DNA of 64,000 nt from Bartonella ancashensis (GCF_001281405.1 NZ_CP010401.1:396001-460000); one strand, 5' to 3'; numbered from the stretch's first letter, positions 48,725-57,278 are shown. Notes: generated from the letters alone by a model not told the origin. Numbers and translations are program-made.

Positions 48725-49687
48725 TTATTGAATGACCTTCGTTGCATTCTCAAGAATTTCACGTGGCACAATAATATCTAGTTTTTTAGCAATTTTCATA
48801 TCAACTTGAATATTGTGATTACGAGCCTGCACAACGTCAATATCACCTGGATTTTCTCCCTTTAAAATACGCAAAACTAACTCGCCAGTGTCAACTCCAA
48901 CATCATAATAATCAACCCCTTGCGTCATAAAAGCTCCACGTCCAATAGTATTACCATCCAAAACAAACAAAGCTGTTTTAGTTTCAAGTGCAATTTTTGC
49001 AGCTCCCTCTAAAACAGCAATAACTGTATTGTCAGTAGGAACAAAAATAACATCTACCTTACCTACCAAGGTCCGTACCGCAGCTTGAACGTCAGAAGAT
49101 TTGGATGCAGATGAAGGAATAACTTCAATTCCCATTTTACTTGCTAAATTGGTCAATATTTTTAACGTTGAAAGAGAATTGGCTTCAGCCGCGTTATACA
49201 GGTAGCCTAATTTTTTTAAATTAGGTTTTATTTTTCGTAGCAATTCCAGATTCTCTGCAATATTTGCACTATCAGAAACCCCCGTAATATTGCCACCGGG
49301 CTGTATAAGTGAAGATACTAACTTTGCCTCAACGGGATCGGAAATTGCAGAAAAAACGATTGGTATTTCTTTTGTCGCAGCTAGCACCGTTTGTGCTGAA
49401 GGCGTACTGATTGCAACGATAACATCCGGTTTATCGCCAACAAATTTACGAGCAATTTGTGTTGCCGTAGAGAGATTTCCCTGTGCTGATAGAAATGTCA
49501 ATTTTAAATTATCACCATTTTTATAACCATTTTCCGCTAATACATCCTCTATTCCCTCACGAACTTTATCTAAAGCAGGATGAGAAACTATCTGTGTAAT
49601 AGCAACATTAACCTGATCAGCTGCTCTGGCAAACTGATTTATTGAAAAAACTGATATAGCAACGCATAGGCCTATTGCTCTTAACAT
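48725..49687 (-). CDS. ABC transporter substrate-binding protein (PF04392 family)
   Basis: 320-residue periplasmic binding protein with a signal peptide of about 22 residues (MLRAIGLCVAISVF..., cleavage after ARA). Family stretches are VNVAITQIVSHPALDKVREGI, NLKLTFLSAQGNLSTATQIARKFV, IVFSAISDPVEAKLV and GNITGVSD. Homologues bind tryptophan or tyrosine in Firmicutes, but ligand residues cannot be read safely here. It is first in the operon, 44 bases before the permease. Confidence 0.92.
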   Translation of the reverse strand: MLRAIGLCVAISVFSINQFARAADQVNVAITQIVSHPALDKVREGIEDVLAENGYKNGDNLKLTFLSAQGNLSTATQIARKFVGDKPDVIVAISTPSAQTVLAATKEIPIVFSAISDPVEAKLVSSLIQPGGNITGVSDSANIAENLELLRKIKPNLKKLGYLYNAAEANSLSTLKILTNLASKMGIEVIPSSASKSSDVQAAVRTLVGKVDVIFVPTDNTVIAVLEGAAKIALETKTALFVLDGNTIGRGAFMTQGVDYYDVGVDTGELVLRILKGENPGDIDVVQARNHNIQVDMKIAKKLDIIVPREILENATKVIQ

Positions 49688-49862
49688 TATGTAATCTCCC
49701 CAATGTAGTAATTATCAGGCAGTACTTTAATTGGATAATTTCTTTGAATGCAAGATTTATTTACAAATAAATCATTCTAAAATTTTATTTTTTTGTTGCA
49801 ATTAAGATAAGTCTAAGCCATACAAGACCCAATTTGATGCGAAGCATGTTTCAAATTTGTGA

Positions 49863-49937
49863 GCGGGTGTAGCTCAGGGGTAGAGCACAACCTTGCCAAG
49901 GTTGGGGTCGTGGGTTCGAATCCCATCGCCCGCTCCA
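49863..49937 (+). tRNA. tRNA-Gly(GCC)
   Basis: 75 bases including an encoded CCA. Acceptor stem GCGGGTG/CGCCCGC, D-arm GCTCAGGGGTAGAGC, anticodon arm CAACCTTGCCAAGGTTG with GCC, and T-arm GTGGGTTCGAATCCCAT are all well paired. Confidence 0.97.
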
Positions 49938-50505
49938 TATGCTAGTGTTATTCCTGTTTATTACTTAAGTTTCTGAAGTTATAATCTTTTTTTTGTTTAA
50001 AAGCTTCGTCTATTATTTCAAGTATATATGGCAAATATTTCCCGTAGTGATATTTTTACAGGCATGCAGATCTCAGAACTCTTTCAAAAAAGCCTATACT
50101 TAAATTAGCTATAAAAATGCCCTGGTCTGCAATAGACATCTGAGCAGAATTAAAATGCCTATAACCGCAGCCCATCTGAGATGGACACAAATATCTTATT
50201 TGAAAAATAAGAATTTTTTTCTTCATAAAAAGAAGCAGATAAATCGGAGTTCTTCTCTTTTTGAAGGAAAGATTTAAAAACCATCATTGCAGAAAATTTT
50301 CAGGTTTAATCTACCAGATTTTATAAATGATAACCCAAGATCAGTTTTAATAACATTCATGATTTATATTTATCTTCGTTCGCTTGTAATTTCATAAATT
50401 CCTTTCTTTACATTTTAAAATATTTTAAAATGATAGAGAGGTCTTTATCATGAAAATTATCTCCCGATATGAAGTTTTTTTGCAGATATAAAATGGAAAA
50501 ATGCA
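49938..50505. other. Spacer with hairpins between tRNA-Gly and the PlsC-like gene
   Basis: About 570 bases with no gene seen. It contains a perfect CCATCT-G-AGATGG inverted repeat at about 50172-50184 and a terminator-like hairpin at 50195-50220. A short non-coding transcript is possible but unproven. Confidence 0.5.
50195..50220 (+). terminator. Terminator-like hairpin
   Basis: CTTATTT / AAATAAG around GAA, followed by AATTTTTTT. It is 258 bases downstream of tRNA-Gly, so it could end a long tRNA transcript or a separate small RNA. The stem is AT-rich. Confidence 0.45.
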
Positions 50506-51309
50506 GTGCTTATTCTTCGTTCTCTTTTCTTTACATTTGCTTTTTACATAACAACTCTCGCGCAGATGTTTTTATATGCCCCTTTTTACTTTTTAATGCC
50601 ACGTAAAAAGGCATGGATCATTCCAAAAACATGGGCGCGCATTACATTATTTCTACAAAAATATATCGTCGGTACAAACTACGAAATTGAAGGTATAGAA
50701 AACCTCCCAGACGGGGCTTATATTATTGCTCCTAAACATCAATCTTCGTGGGAAACCTTTGGTCTTGTTCCCTATTTAGATGACCCCGCTTTTATTATGA
50801 AGCGCGAGCTTATGTGGCTTCCTTTTTTTGGCTGGTATATGGCAAAAATACAAATCATTCCAATCAATCGTACCACACCTATCAAAGCTCTTAAAATGAT
50901 CATCAATAGTGCAAAACAACAAATAAAGAAGGGACGCCAAATTCTTATTTTTCCAGAAGGGACACGCCGACAACCTGGTCAAGAACCAGTCTATAAATCA
51001 GGTATTCTTGCTCTTTACAATGAACTAAAACTTCCTGTTGTTCCCATTGCACACAATGCTGGATTATATTGGCCACACAATAATTTTCGCCGTTATCCAG
51101 GAACCATTCGTGTCCGCATCCTTCCCCCCATTAAAACGGGTCTAAATAAGCATGATTTTTTAAAAAAGCTCATCCAAACAACGGAAAATGCTTGCGATGA
51201 GTTGCTTATACAAGCAACAAAAGATCCAATATCTCCTCCTATGCCTCCTTCTGCTATTAAAAGGCTTAAAGCACTTGGATATAACTGGGAAGGTCCTGTA
51301 CGTAGCTGA
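50506..51309 (+). CDS. 1-acyl-sn-glycerol-3-phosphate acyltransferase (PlsC-like)
   Basis: 267-residue membrane-associated acyltransferase that makes phosphatidic acid from lysophosphatidic acid. It has an N-terminal hydrophobic segment (about 5-31), the catalytic motif HQSSWETF with His78, the substrate motif FPEGTRR (149-155) and PVVPIAHNAG. The HQSSWE variant of HX4D/E is normal for this subgroup. It starts at GTG with GGAAAA upstream. It may be paired with the S11-like gene 41 bases downstream. Confidence 0.9.
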   Translation: MLILRSLFFTFAFYITTLAQMFLYAPFYFLMPRKKAWIIPKTWARITLFLQKYIVGTNYEIEGIENLPDGAYIIAPKHQSSWETFGLVPYLDDPAFIMKRELMWLPFFGWYMAKIQIIPINRTTPIKALKMIINSAKQQIKKGRQILIFPEGTRRQPGQEPVYKSGILALYNELKLPVVPIAHNAGLYWPHNNFRRYPGTIRVRILPPIKTGLNKHDFLKKLIQTTENACDELLIQATKDPISPPMPPSAIKRLKALGYNWEGPVRS

Positions 51310-51350
51310 GCTGTGTCTTTTTTCTTTTATAGATGAAATTTTAGTACATT

Positions 51351-52475
51351 ATGTCTTATAACGGGCGTTTGTTGCTTAGTCAAAAGATGAAAGTCTCTTT
51401 AATGCGTCAGCTCTTTTACAAATTCCCTTTGATTTATATTTTGAGTATGGCAAATACTCTAGCCTTGAGTCATCCTTTTATTTCTGTTGATGTTGCAACT
51501 GGACGCATATTAGAACATAACCAAGCCTTCGAACGTTTGCACCCTGCCTCTCTAACACAATTGATGACTGTTTATATCGCTTTTCGTGCTATGAGTATGG
51601 GAAAAATTTCACCAGAAAAATTTATTCTCATAAGCAAAAATGCGAAAAAATCCCCTTCCAACAATTCAGACTACAAAGCTGGTTCTACTTTAACTCTCGA
51701 CGCAGCTTTAAGTATTACTTTGGTGAAATCCGCCAATGATTTAGCAATTGCCATCGGCGAAGCAATTTCTGGATCACAAGAAGCCTTTGTAAAACAAATG
51801 AATGCTGAAGCTCAACGTTTAGGCATGTTTGGGACTCACTTTGTTAATGCAAGCGGAATGCTGGATCCTGAAAATTATTCAACTGCACGTGATCTTGCTC
51901 TTTTAGCTGTTCAAATTCGTCGAGAATTTCCCCAATACGCTCATTATTTTTCTACCCCAGCAATTGATTTTGGAGCCAATCAAAAAATTCAATATAACTC
52001 AAATAATCTCATTGGTCGTTTTGACGGAATAGATGGTATGGCTGCAAGTTTTATTTGCTCATCTGGATTTAGCCTTGCTGCTTCCGCAACTCGTAATGGT
52101 CGTACAATTATCGCTATTATCTTAGGAGCAAAAAACATTAATGAAAGAGAGGAAAAAGCTGCACAATTACTTAACAAAGGCTTCTCATACAAAGGATCAT
52201 TACAATCGACCTTAGCAACATTGGAGCCTTATGGTATAAAAATTAAGCAAATAACAGATATGGAACGACAAATGTGCTCCCATGAAACCGCCAAAAAACA
52301 ATTAGACTCCAATGACGATGATCATAACATCGCTTTCACTTCACCTTTAATTGCTACCGCACCATCTTCTATTATTCCATTACTAATATACTCTACAACT
52401 GCGCCAAAAACACATAAAGTTACAGCTAAAATACTAAGAAACATTCCCGTTCCTCGTAAACGGCCTGGTACATAA
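51351..52475 (+). CDS. S11-family D-alanyl-D-alanine carboxypeptidase homologue, probably inactive
   Basis: 374-residue relative of DacA/PBP5-type carboxypeptidases, with a signal peptide from about residue 18 to 40 and a clear S11 domain (SVDVATGRILEHNQAF to about 265). The active-site set is damaged. SxxK reads Ser67-Leu-Thr-Gln70, so the general-base lysine is missing; KTG reads Ala231-Ala-Ser233 inside DGMAASFICSSGF, where active relatives have DGMKTGFICASGF. Only SxN (Ser127-Ala-Asn129) is intact. The reading frame is otherwise full length and the rest is well conserved, so this looks like a maintained pseudoenzyme and not a frameshifted relic. Later ATGs (MKVSLMRQ, MRQLFY) are alternative starts. 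Confidence 0.85.
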   Translation: MSYNGRLLLSQKMKVSLMRQLFYKFPLIYILSMANTLALSHPFISVDVATGRILEHNQAFERLHPASLTQLMTVYIAFRAMSMGKISPEKFILISKNAKKSPSNNSDYKAGSTLTLDAALSITLVKSANDLAIAIGEAISGSQEAFVKQMNAEAQRLGMFGTHFVNASGMLDPENYSTARDLALLAVQIRREFPQYAHYFSTPAIDFGANQKIQYNSNNLIGRFDGIDGMAASFICSSGFSLAASATRNGRTIIAIILGAKNINEREEKAAQLLNKGFSYKGSLQSTLATLEPYGIKIKQITDMERQMCSHETAKKQLDSNDDDHNIAFTSPLIATAPSSIIPLLIYSTTAPKTHKVTAKILRNIPVPRKRPGT

Positions 52476-53034
52476 CCATAAAACTGTTCACGCTTTTCAC
52501 TATATGCAGTATTTCAATAAATTGGATGTACAATTATAGGAACTTTGACAGAATTTTTGTTATTTTTCATGTGTTCTTAATAATTCATACCAAAATCGTT
52601 CACTGTATTGCACAGTGATCCGTTGCTGTCTTTTTATATGAACAAAATTGCCAGATTTTTCCCTTGCTTTAATAAAAACTCTAAAATCATCTAATTTTCG
52701 ACATCTACCCTTTATCAACCAACAACACATACTTACATTGCGTGATAAGTACATTGATTTCAAAATATTACAAAAATAAAGGAAAAACGCTTTTAAACTC
52801 AAACTCGCTTACTTGAAAAATACTGCTTGGATATCTTTTAATTATTTAAGAGGTAGATTTTCTTCTCTTGAATTTTACCAACGTCATTAACAAATATGCT
52901 TACTCTCTAACATGATATACTCCCTCTAATTACAACGATTAGGTTTCTAGAAAATCCTAAAATCAATGAATGCGCCCGTTATACCGTAAATTTACGTTTT
53001 TTGCATGATAGAAATCAGGATATTACTGATAACA
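52476..53034. other. Spacer between two convergent envelope genes
   Basis: About 560 bases. A minus-strand frame at 52560-52802 (80 codons) is basic and cysteine-containing, with no recognised family, and is not called. At 52985-53002 the palindrome CGTAAATTTACG is followed by TTTTTT on the plus strand and could be a weak terminator. Confidence 0.5.
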
Positions 53035-53748
53035 CTAACTAAAAACGTAACGTTTTTCCCGTACGTCAACTTCTGGAGGTATATGATGCTTTTCAAAAAA
53101 ATCATATCCCTCCTTCAACATCATCCAAAATGGATAATGCGGATAAGTGCGATAACGATCCATATTGGCATCAGTCATACGAAAGGGGAAGGAATGTACA
53201 TAAAATTCCTTCTGTCCACCTCTTAAAGCATCTCGTGCAAAAGCATAGATCTGTGCCATATTTTTGTCACTCATCGCATAACATCCCACAGAAGAACATC
53301 CACCATGAACCATGATATAACTTCCTGTACGATTATGAGCCCTGTCATATGAATTGGGGAAACCAATATTAAAGGAAAGGTAATATTGTGAACGAGGATT
53401 CATTTGATTTGCACGAACCGTATAAAATCCTTCCGGTGTTTGATAATCACCCTCTTTGTACTTTGGTCCAAGTCCACCCGACCATTTACAGATACCGTAA
53501 TATGCAACAAGTACAAAGCGCCCTTTACGATTTTGTTTCCAAATTTCGGCAATACTTTCTTCTTTAAAAAATCGCATCATAATTGGTGCATATTGATCAA
53601 TACCATTTACAGCCATTTTCCATCGAATTCTCGTAGGCAGCGGCCGTTCGCTCTTGGTTGTAAAAAACGCAAAAGCTTCCCTCTGATAGGCACTGAATAT
53701 TCCAATTATACAAAAAATAGGTATTAAGAATAATTTCCTAAACATCAT
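53035..53748 (-). CDS. L,D-transpeptidase (YkuD domain)
   Basis: 237-residue periplasmic protein with a signal peptide (about 1-27, FRKLFLIPIFCIIGIFSAYQ with cleavage after AFA) and a YkuD active site His148-Gly-Gly-Cys-Ser-Ser-Val-Gly-Cys156. The upstream part, YYGICKWSGGLGPKYKEGDYQTPEGFYTV, is typical of the ErfK/YbiS-like group. It is the second L,D-transpeptidase in the window and lies just downstream of accA (28-base gap), the same arrangement as in several rhizobia. Confidence 0.9.
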   Translation of the reverse strand: MMFRKLFLIPIFCIIGIFSAYQREAFAFFTTKSERPLPTRIRWKMAVNGIDQYAPIMMRFFKEESIAEIWKQNRKGRFVLVAYYGICKWSGGLGPKYKEGDYQTPEGFYTVRANQMNPRSQYYLSFNIGFPNSYDRAHNRTGSYIMVHGGCSSVGCYAMSDKNMAQIYAFARDALRGGQKEFYVHSFPFRMTDANMDRYRTYPHYPFWMMLKEGYDFFEKHHIPPEVDVREKRYVFS

Positions 53749-53776
53749 ATGACATCACCCCCCTATTACGAAAAAA

Positions 53777-54733
53777 TCATCCTAATGAGCGACCAATTTG
53801 GAGATATTTTTGTCGACGTTCTTGTTTAATCGTTTCACCACTCTTTCCCATCATAGATTTCAGAGCTGTTGCAATAACATTACCTGTTGCTTCAACAGCC
53901 ATTTCTTTTTGCCGATGCGCACCCCCCAAAGGCTCTGTAATGATACCATCAATAATTTTTAATTTATAAAGATCTTGAGCTGTAATATGCATATTAGTCG
54001 CTGCATCTTTTGCACGAGTTGAATCACGCCATAAAATCGAGGCAGCTCCCTCTGGAGAAATGACAGAATAAATAGAATGCTCCAGCATATAAACTTTATT
54101 TGCAGCGGCAATTGCTATCGCCCCTCCAGATCCACCTTCTCCGATGATAACCGAAACAACAGGAACCTTCAGACGCAAAGTAGCAGCTGTTGACTGAGCA
54201 ATTGCTTCAGCCTGACCACGCTCCTCAGCACTCACACCAGGGTAAGCTCCTGCTGTATCAACAAACGTAAGAAGTGGCAGCCCAAAGCGATCAGCCATCT
54301 CCATAATCCGCACAGCCTTACGATATCCTTCAGGACGTGCAGAACCAAAATTATAACGCAACCTAGTCTGTGTATCATAGCCCTTTTCTTGACCAATATA
54401 CGCAATTGCTTCACCCCTAAATCTTGCAAAACCAGCTTGGATAGCCTCATCTTCTGCAAATTTACGATCCCCTGCCAAAGGTGTCACATCACTTAATAAT
54501 TGTGCTGAATAATCCATAAAATGGGGGCGATCAGGATGGCGAGCAACTTGTGTCTTTTGCCATGGTGATAATTTTTTATACAAATCCCGCAAAGCCGTTT
54601 GAGAGCGCATCTCAAGATGCGTAATCTCATCACTCATATCAAGAGCACCCTTTTCCTGAACAATTTTCTTTAGCTCAAGAATTTGTACATCGAGATCCGC
54701 AACTGGTTTTTCAAAATCAAGATAATTATACAT
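53777..54733 (-). CDS. accA: Acetyl-CoA carboxylase carboxyltransferase subunit alpha
   Basis: With AccD, transfers the carboxyl group from biotin-BCCP to acetyl-CoA in fatty acid synthesis. The 318-residue protein starts MYNYLDFEKPVADLD and shows FMDYSAQLL, LPLLTFVDTAGAYPGVSAEERGQAEAIAQ, IGEGGSGGAIAI and MLEHSIYSVISPEGAASILW. I use the second ATG, which has GGA five bases before it and matches family starts; an ATG two codons earlier is possible. xerD lies 85 bases upstream on the same strand, a conserved pairing. Confidence 0.97.
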   Translation of the reverse strand: MYNYLDFEKPVADLDVQILELKKIVQEKGALDMSDEITHLEMRSQTALRDLYKKLSPWQKTQVARHPDRPHFMDYSAQLLSDVTPLAGDRKFAEDEAIQAGFARFRGEAIAYIGQEKGYDTQTRLRYNFGSARPEGYRKAVRIMEMADRFGLPLLTFVDTAGAYPGVSAEERGQAEAIAQSTAATLRLKVPVVSVIIGEGGSGGAIAIAAANKVYMLEHSIYSVISPEGAASILWRDSTRAKDAATNMHITAQDLYKLKIIDGIITEPLGGAHRQKEMAVEATGNVIATALKSMMGKSGETIKQERRQKYLQIGRSLG

Positions 54734-54818
54734 TTGCATCCAACTTATTTTGCGTAATTTTCGCGCAACTCTACATTCGTTAATTTATTTTATACAATTC
54801 TATTTACAAACTTTTTTA

Positions 54819-55757
54819 TTAACCACTCTTCTGCTGATCAACAAGGGGATGATGCTCATTTACTAAACGATAAAGGCCTGTTTCTAACACATGTGTGTAA
54901 ATTTGAGTGGTTGAAATATCACTGTGGCCTAATAAATGTTGCACTACACGTAAATCAGCACCATTTTGCAAAAGATGGCTTGCAAAAGCATGGCGCAAAA
55001 CATGAGGAGAAAAATCTTCACCATTTATTCCTGCTCTTTTAGCGAGATCTTTCAGTCCTCTAGCAATAAATTGGCGAGCAATATATCCTGTTGATGAACG
55101 TGCAGGAAAAAGATATGGACTTCCAGCATCTTGCCCCTTGTCACGCACAAGAAGCCACTGAGAAAGAGTTTGGCACGCCTTCGCAGAGAGGAGAACCATC
55201 CTTTCTTTTTTACCCTTACCACACACTAAAATAAACTGCTCCTCTCCTCGTACTGCTTGCACAGGAAGACTCACCAACTCACTAATACGAAGACCTGTAG
55301 CATAAAGCATTTCAGCTAAAACTTGAAGACGTAACGTGCGAAGATAATTCTTAGATCCATGATCTGCTTGATCAACTTCTAACTGTGCATGGTCGAGTAA
55401 TTTCATAACCACATCCTCACTTACAATCTTGGGCAAAGAACGCCCTTGACGAGGTGTATCAATATCACTAGAGGGATTATCTTTCCTCAATCCTTCGGCA
55501 TAAAGAAATTGGTAAAATTGACGCAAAGTTGATAAACGGCGTGCTTGTGAAGTTGCTGCAAAACCAGACATATGCATAAATGACAAAAGGCTAATTAAAT
55601 CTTTCCTTTGTGCTGAAAAAAGAGAAACTTCGCGTGAAGACAATTCATCTTGTGCCCATTGTAAATCGCGATGATAAGCTGCGAGCGTGTGAACAGAAAT
55701 CCCTCGCTCAGCACTCATCATTTCAAGAAATTGATCAACAATAACATTGTTTTCCAT
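54819..55757 (-). CDS. xerD: Tyrosine recombinase XerD
   Basis: 312-residue partner of XerC in dimer resolution at dif. The N-terminal core-binding domain (about 5-95) precedes a catalytic domain with Arg157 (TGLRISEL), Lys181 (GKGKKER), His252 and Arg255 (HVLRHAFASHLL), His278 (LLGHSDISTTQ) and nucleophile Tyr287. The start MENNVIVDQF has GAGGA eight bases upstream; the frame extends 15 codons further without better support. Position beside accA identifies it as xerD. Confidence 0.93.
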   Translation of the reverse strand: MENNVIVDQFLEMMSAERGISVHTLAAYHRDLQWAQDELSSREVSLFSAQRKDLISLLSFMHMSGFAATSQARRLSTLRQFYQFLYAEGLRKDNPSSDIDTPRQGRSLPKIVSEDVVMKLLDHAQLEVDQADHGSKNYLRTLRLQVLAEMLYATGLRISELVSLPVQAVRGEEQFILVCGKGKKERMVLLSAKACQTLSQWLLVRDKGQDAGSPYLFPARSSTGYIARQFIARGLKDLAKRAGINGEDFSPHVLRHAFASHLLQNGADLRVVQHLLGHSDISTTQIYTHVLETGLYRLVNEHHPLVDQQKSG

Positions 55758-56484
55758 GAAATAATCCTCAACCACATACCTAATGAATTTACAACCATAC
55801 ATCTAAAAGAGACCAACAGGCGAACCCATCGCTTACTATTTTATTTGTTCAATATAAATCACCATCATACCGATGAAGAATAATCGTAATAAGAGAAATC
55901 ACTAACCTAACCCTATATAAAACGTGGAATAACTGATTATCTCTTCTATTATATATTAATATTATACCTCGTAAAAATTAACAGGAACTGACTTTAGAAA
56001 AAATAAATACAACACCAAAATCATCAATAATGATACTGTAACCCAATTTTCATTGCTTATAATATGGTAAATTACACTACAATTTAATCAATAACCACTT
56101 GTATTTATTGACTTTATTAGACAATAATCAACAGTTAATCGAGATATTGCAGCCATTATCTGTTAACTATCCCACAATTAGTCGGCCAAGTGACTAAAAA
56201 ATATACATGAGAATTTCTAAGTTTTTCAAAATTGGTATTGTGCTTTATCGCACTCCTTCAAAGAGAAAATTACACTCCTAATGTCCTCTAAAGAGATATC
56301 TCTACTCTTACAGTGAATAGAAACATGAAATTTTCCTCATGCAAAAAATAACAGCTGATAATTCATTGTCAAAACATCTCATATTCAATCTTTCTACAAT
56401 AAAAATTCGTGGAAAATCATTTAATCACACTTACTGAATTGATTATAACTTACCTTTTCGCTAGATTAAGAAAAAAGTCGCTGT
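55758..56484. other. Long AT-rich spacer between xerD and tRNA-Arg
   Basis: About 730 bases with no supportable gene on either strand. In many relatives aroK and aroB lie upstream of xerD; no trace of them is seen. It should contain the divergent promoters of xerD and the tRNA. Confidence 0.6.
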
Positions 56485-56793
56485 GTCTGCGTAGCTCAGT
56501 AGGATAGAGCACAGGATTCCTAAGAAATTGGGCGCTTTGAAAAGAAATTTTCATTGTGGATCTGCTCAAATTCGGGGAACGCTTCATGGGGAACCATATG
56601 CCAATCCCGAGCCAAGCCTGCTTTATAAAGAGTAGGAAGGTGTAGAGACTGAACGGGTAGTACCTAAAGAGCATCAGCTTTAAGGTAAAGAGACAGTCCA
56701 GACCACGAACAGCCTATTACTTATAGGTTGGCGGCGAAAGTCGAAGTGGTATGAATCCTGGGGTCGTAGGTTCAAATCCTACCGTAGACACCA
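56485..56793 (+). tRNA. tRNA-Arg(CCU), interrupted by a group I intron
   Basis: The 5' exon is 56485-56521 and the 3' exon 56754-56793; joined they give a 77-base tRNA with encoded CCA. The acceptor stem GTCTGCG/CGTAGAC pairs fully with one G-U, the D-arm is GCTCAGTAGGATAGAGC, the anticodon arm CAGGA-TTCCTAA-TCCTG has anticodon CCT, and the T-arm is GTAGGTTCAAATCCTAC. The intron follows the third anticodon base (U36). Without splicing the product could not function as a tRNA. Confidence 0.93.
56522..56753 (+). ncRNA. Group I self-splicing intron in tRNA-Arg(CCU)
   Basis: 232-base intron. The 5' site is after U36, and P1 forms from CCU|AA-GAAA-UUGGG, giving the required U-G pair at the splice site and a GAAA loop. 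The last base is G (56753). Core elements are visible: P6 as CCTGC...GTAGG, the P7 5' strand in GTAGAGACTGAACGGG (about 56642-56657), P8 as TACCTAAAG/CTTTAAGGTA, the P7 3' strand in AAGAGACAGTCCAGACC (about 56688-56704), and a P9 hairpin CCTAT-TACTT-ATAGG. It has no ORF or homing endonuclease. The small size and tRNA host fit the bacterial IC3 subgroup, and an intron at tRNA-Arg(CCU) is known from Agrobacterium. Confidence 0.9.
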
Positions 56794-56834
56794 TTGTATC
56801 AATAAGATCTATTTTGAATAATGAAGGAAATATA

Positions 56835-57221
56835 ATGAAAAAGATAACCTTGTTTATTTTAGGAACTTTACCTCTTGGAGGTATTTTACTTTTTAAACAA
56901 TTCAACCCTTTTAGCGATTCTTTGACCATTGAAATACCGAAAGATTCAAAATTAACCAAAGAAACAGTCAAATATCTATGTGACACCGGAGTAGATAAAG
57001 AAAAAGTCGACGTAACTTATTTCAATGCTAGAAATATCTCCCTAGCTGACTTTACTTGGAAGGGCGACCGCGTTGTTGGTGCAAATGTTATTTCTGCATC
57101 TGGGGTTAAATTTATGGGAGGCCAGTATATTTGGTGGACAAGAAAAAATGAAGCTGTGCTCTACGACCTTATAAACGATCCAGCACAGGAAAATCCTACT
57201 CACTGTGAAGAAGAAAAATAG
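56835..57221 (+). CDS. MliC-family lysozyme inhibitor
   Basis: 128-residue secreted or membrane-anchored protein with an N-terminal hydrophobic segment (MKKITLFILGTLPLGGILLF) and the MliC/PliC domain: VKYLCDTG, VDVTYFNARNISLADFTWKG, NVISASGVKFMGGQYIWWTRKNEAVLYD. In MliC the SASGAKY-like loop plugs the active site of c-type lysozymes. No lipobox cysteine is seen in the signal region, so it may be anchored by its helix. AAGGAAATATA precedes the ATG. It lies 41 bases after the intron-bearing tRNA-Arg gene. Confidence 0.82.
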   Translation: MKKITLFILGTLPLGGILLFKQFNPFSDSLTIEIPKDSKLTKETVKYLCDTGVDKEKVDVTYFNARNISLADFTWKGDRVVGANVISASGVKFMGGQYIWWTRKNEAVLYDLINDPAQENPTHCEEEK

Positions 57222-57243
57222 TAGAAGGTAAGATTCTACCGAT

Positions 57244-57278
57244 AAAAAGAGCTCTTTGCGCTTCAATCGAGCTTTTTT
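57244..57278 (+). terminator. Rho-independent terminator after the MliC-like gene
   Basis: AGCTC / GAGCT stem extended by A/T pairs around a 14-base loop, with a TTTTTT run on the plus strand. A-rich sequence on the left side gives a U-run on the minus strand as well, so it can also serve the convergent phaG gene, whose last codons it overlaps. Confidence 0.6.

Noticed and set aside
52560-52802. Minus-strand 80-codon frame between the S11-like gene and the L,D-transpeptidase gene
   Set aside because: Basic and cysteine-containing with no recognised motif; could be a remnant of a lost gene but nothing supports a product.
53041-53057. Palindrome AAAAACGTAACGTTTTT at the end of the second L,D-transpeptidase gene
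   Set aside because: It overlaps the last codons and its centre leaves no room for a loop, so terminator function is unconvincing.
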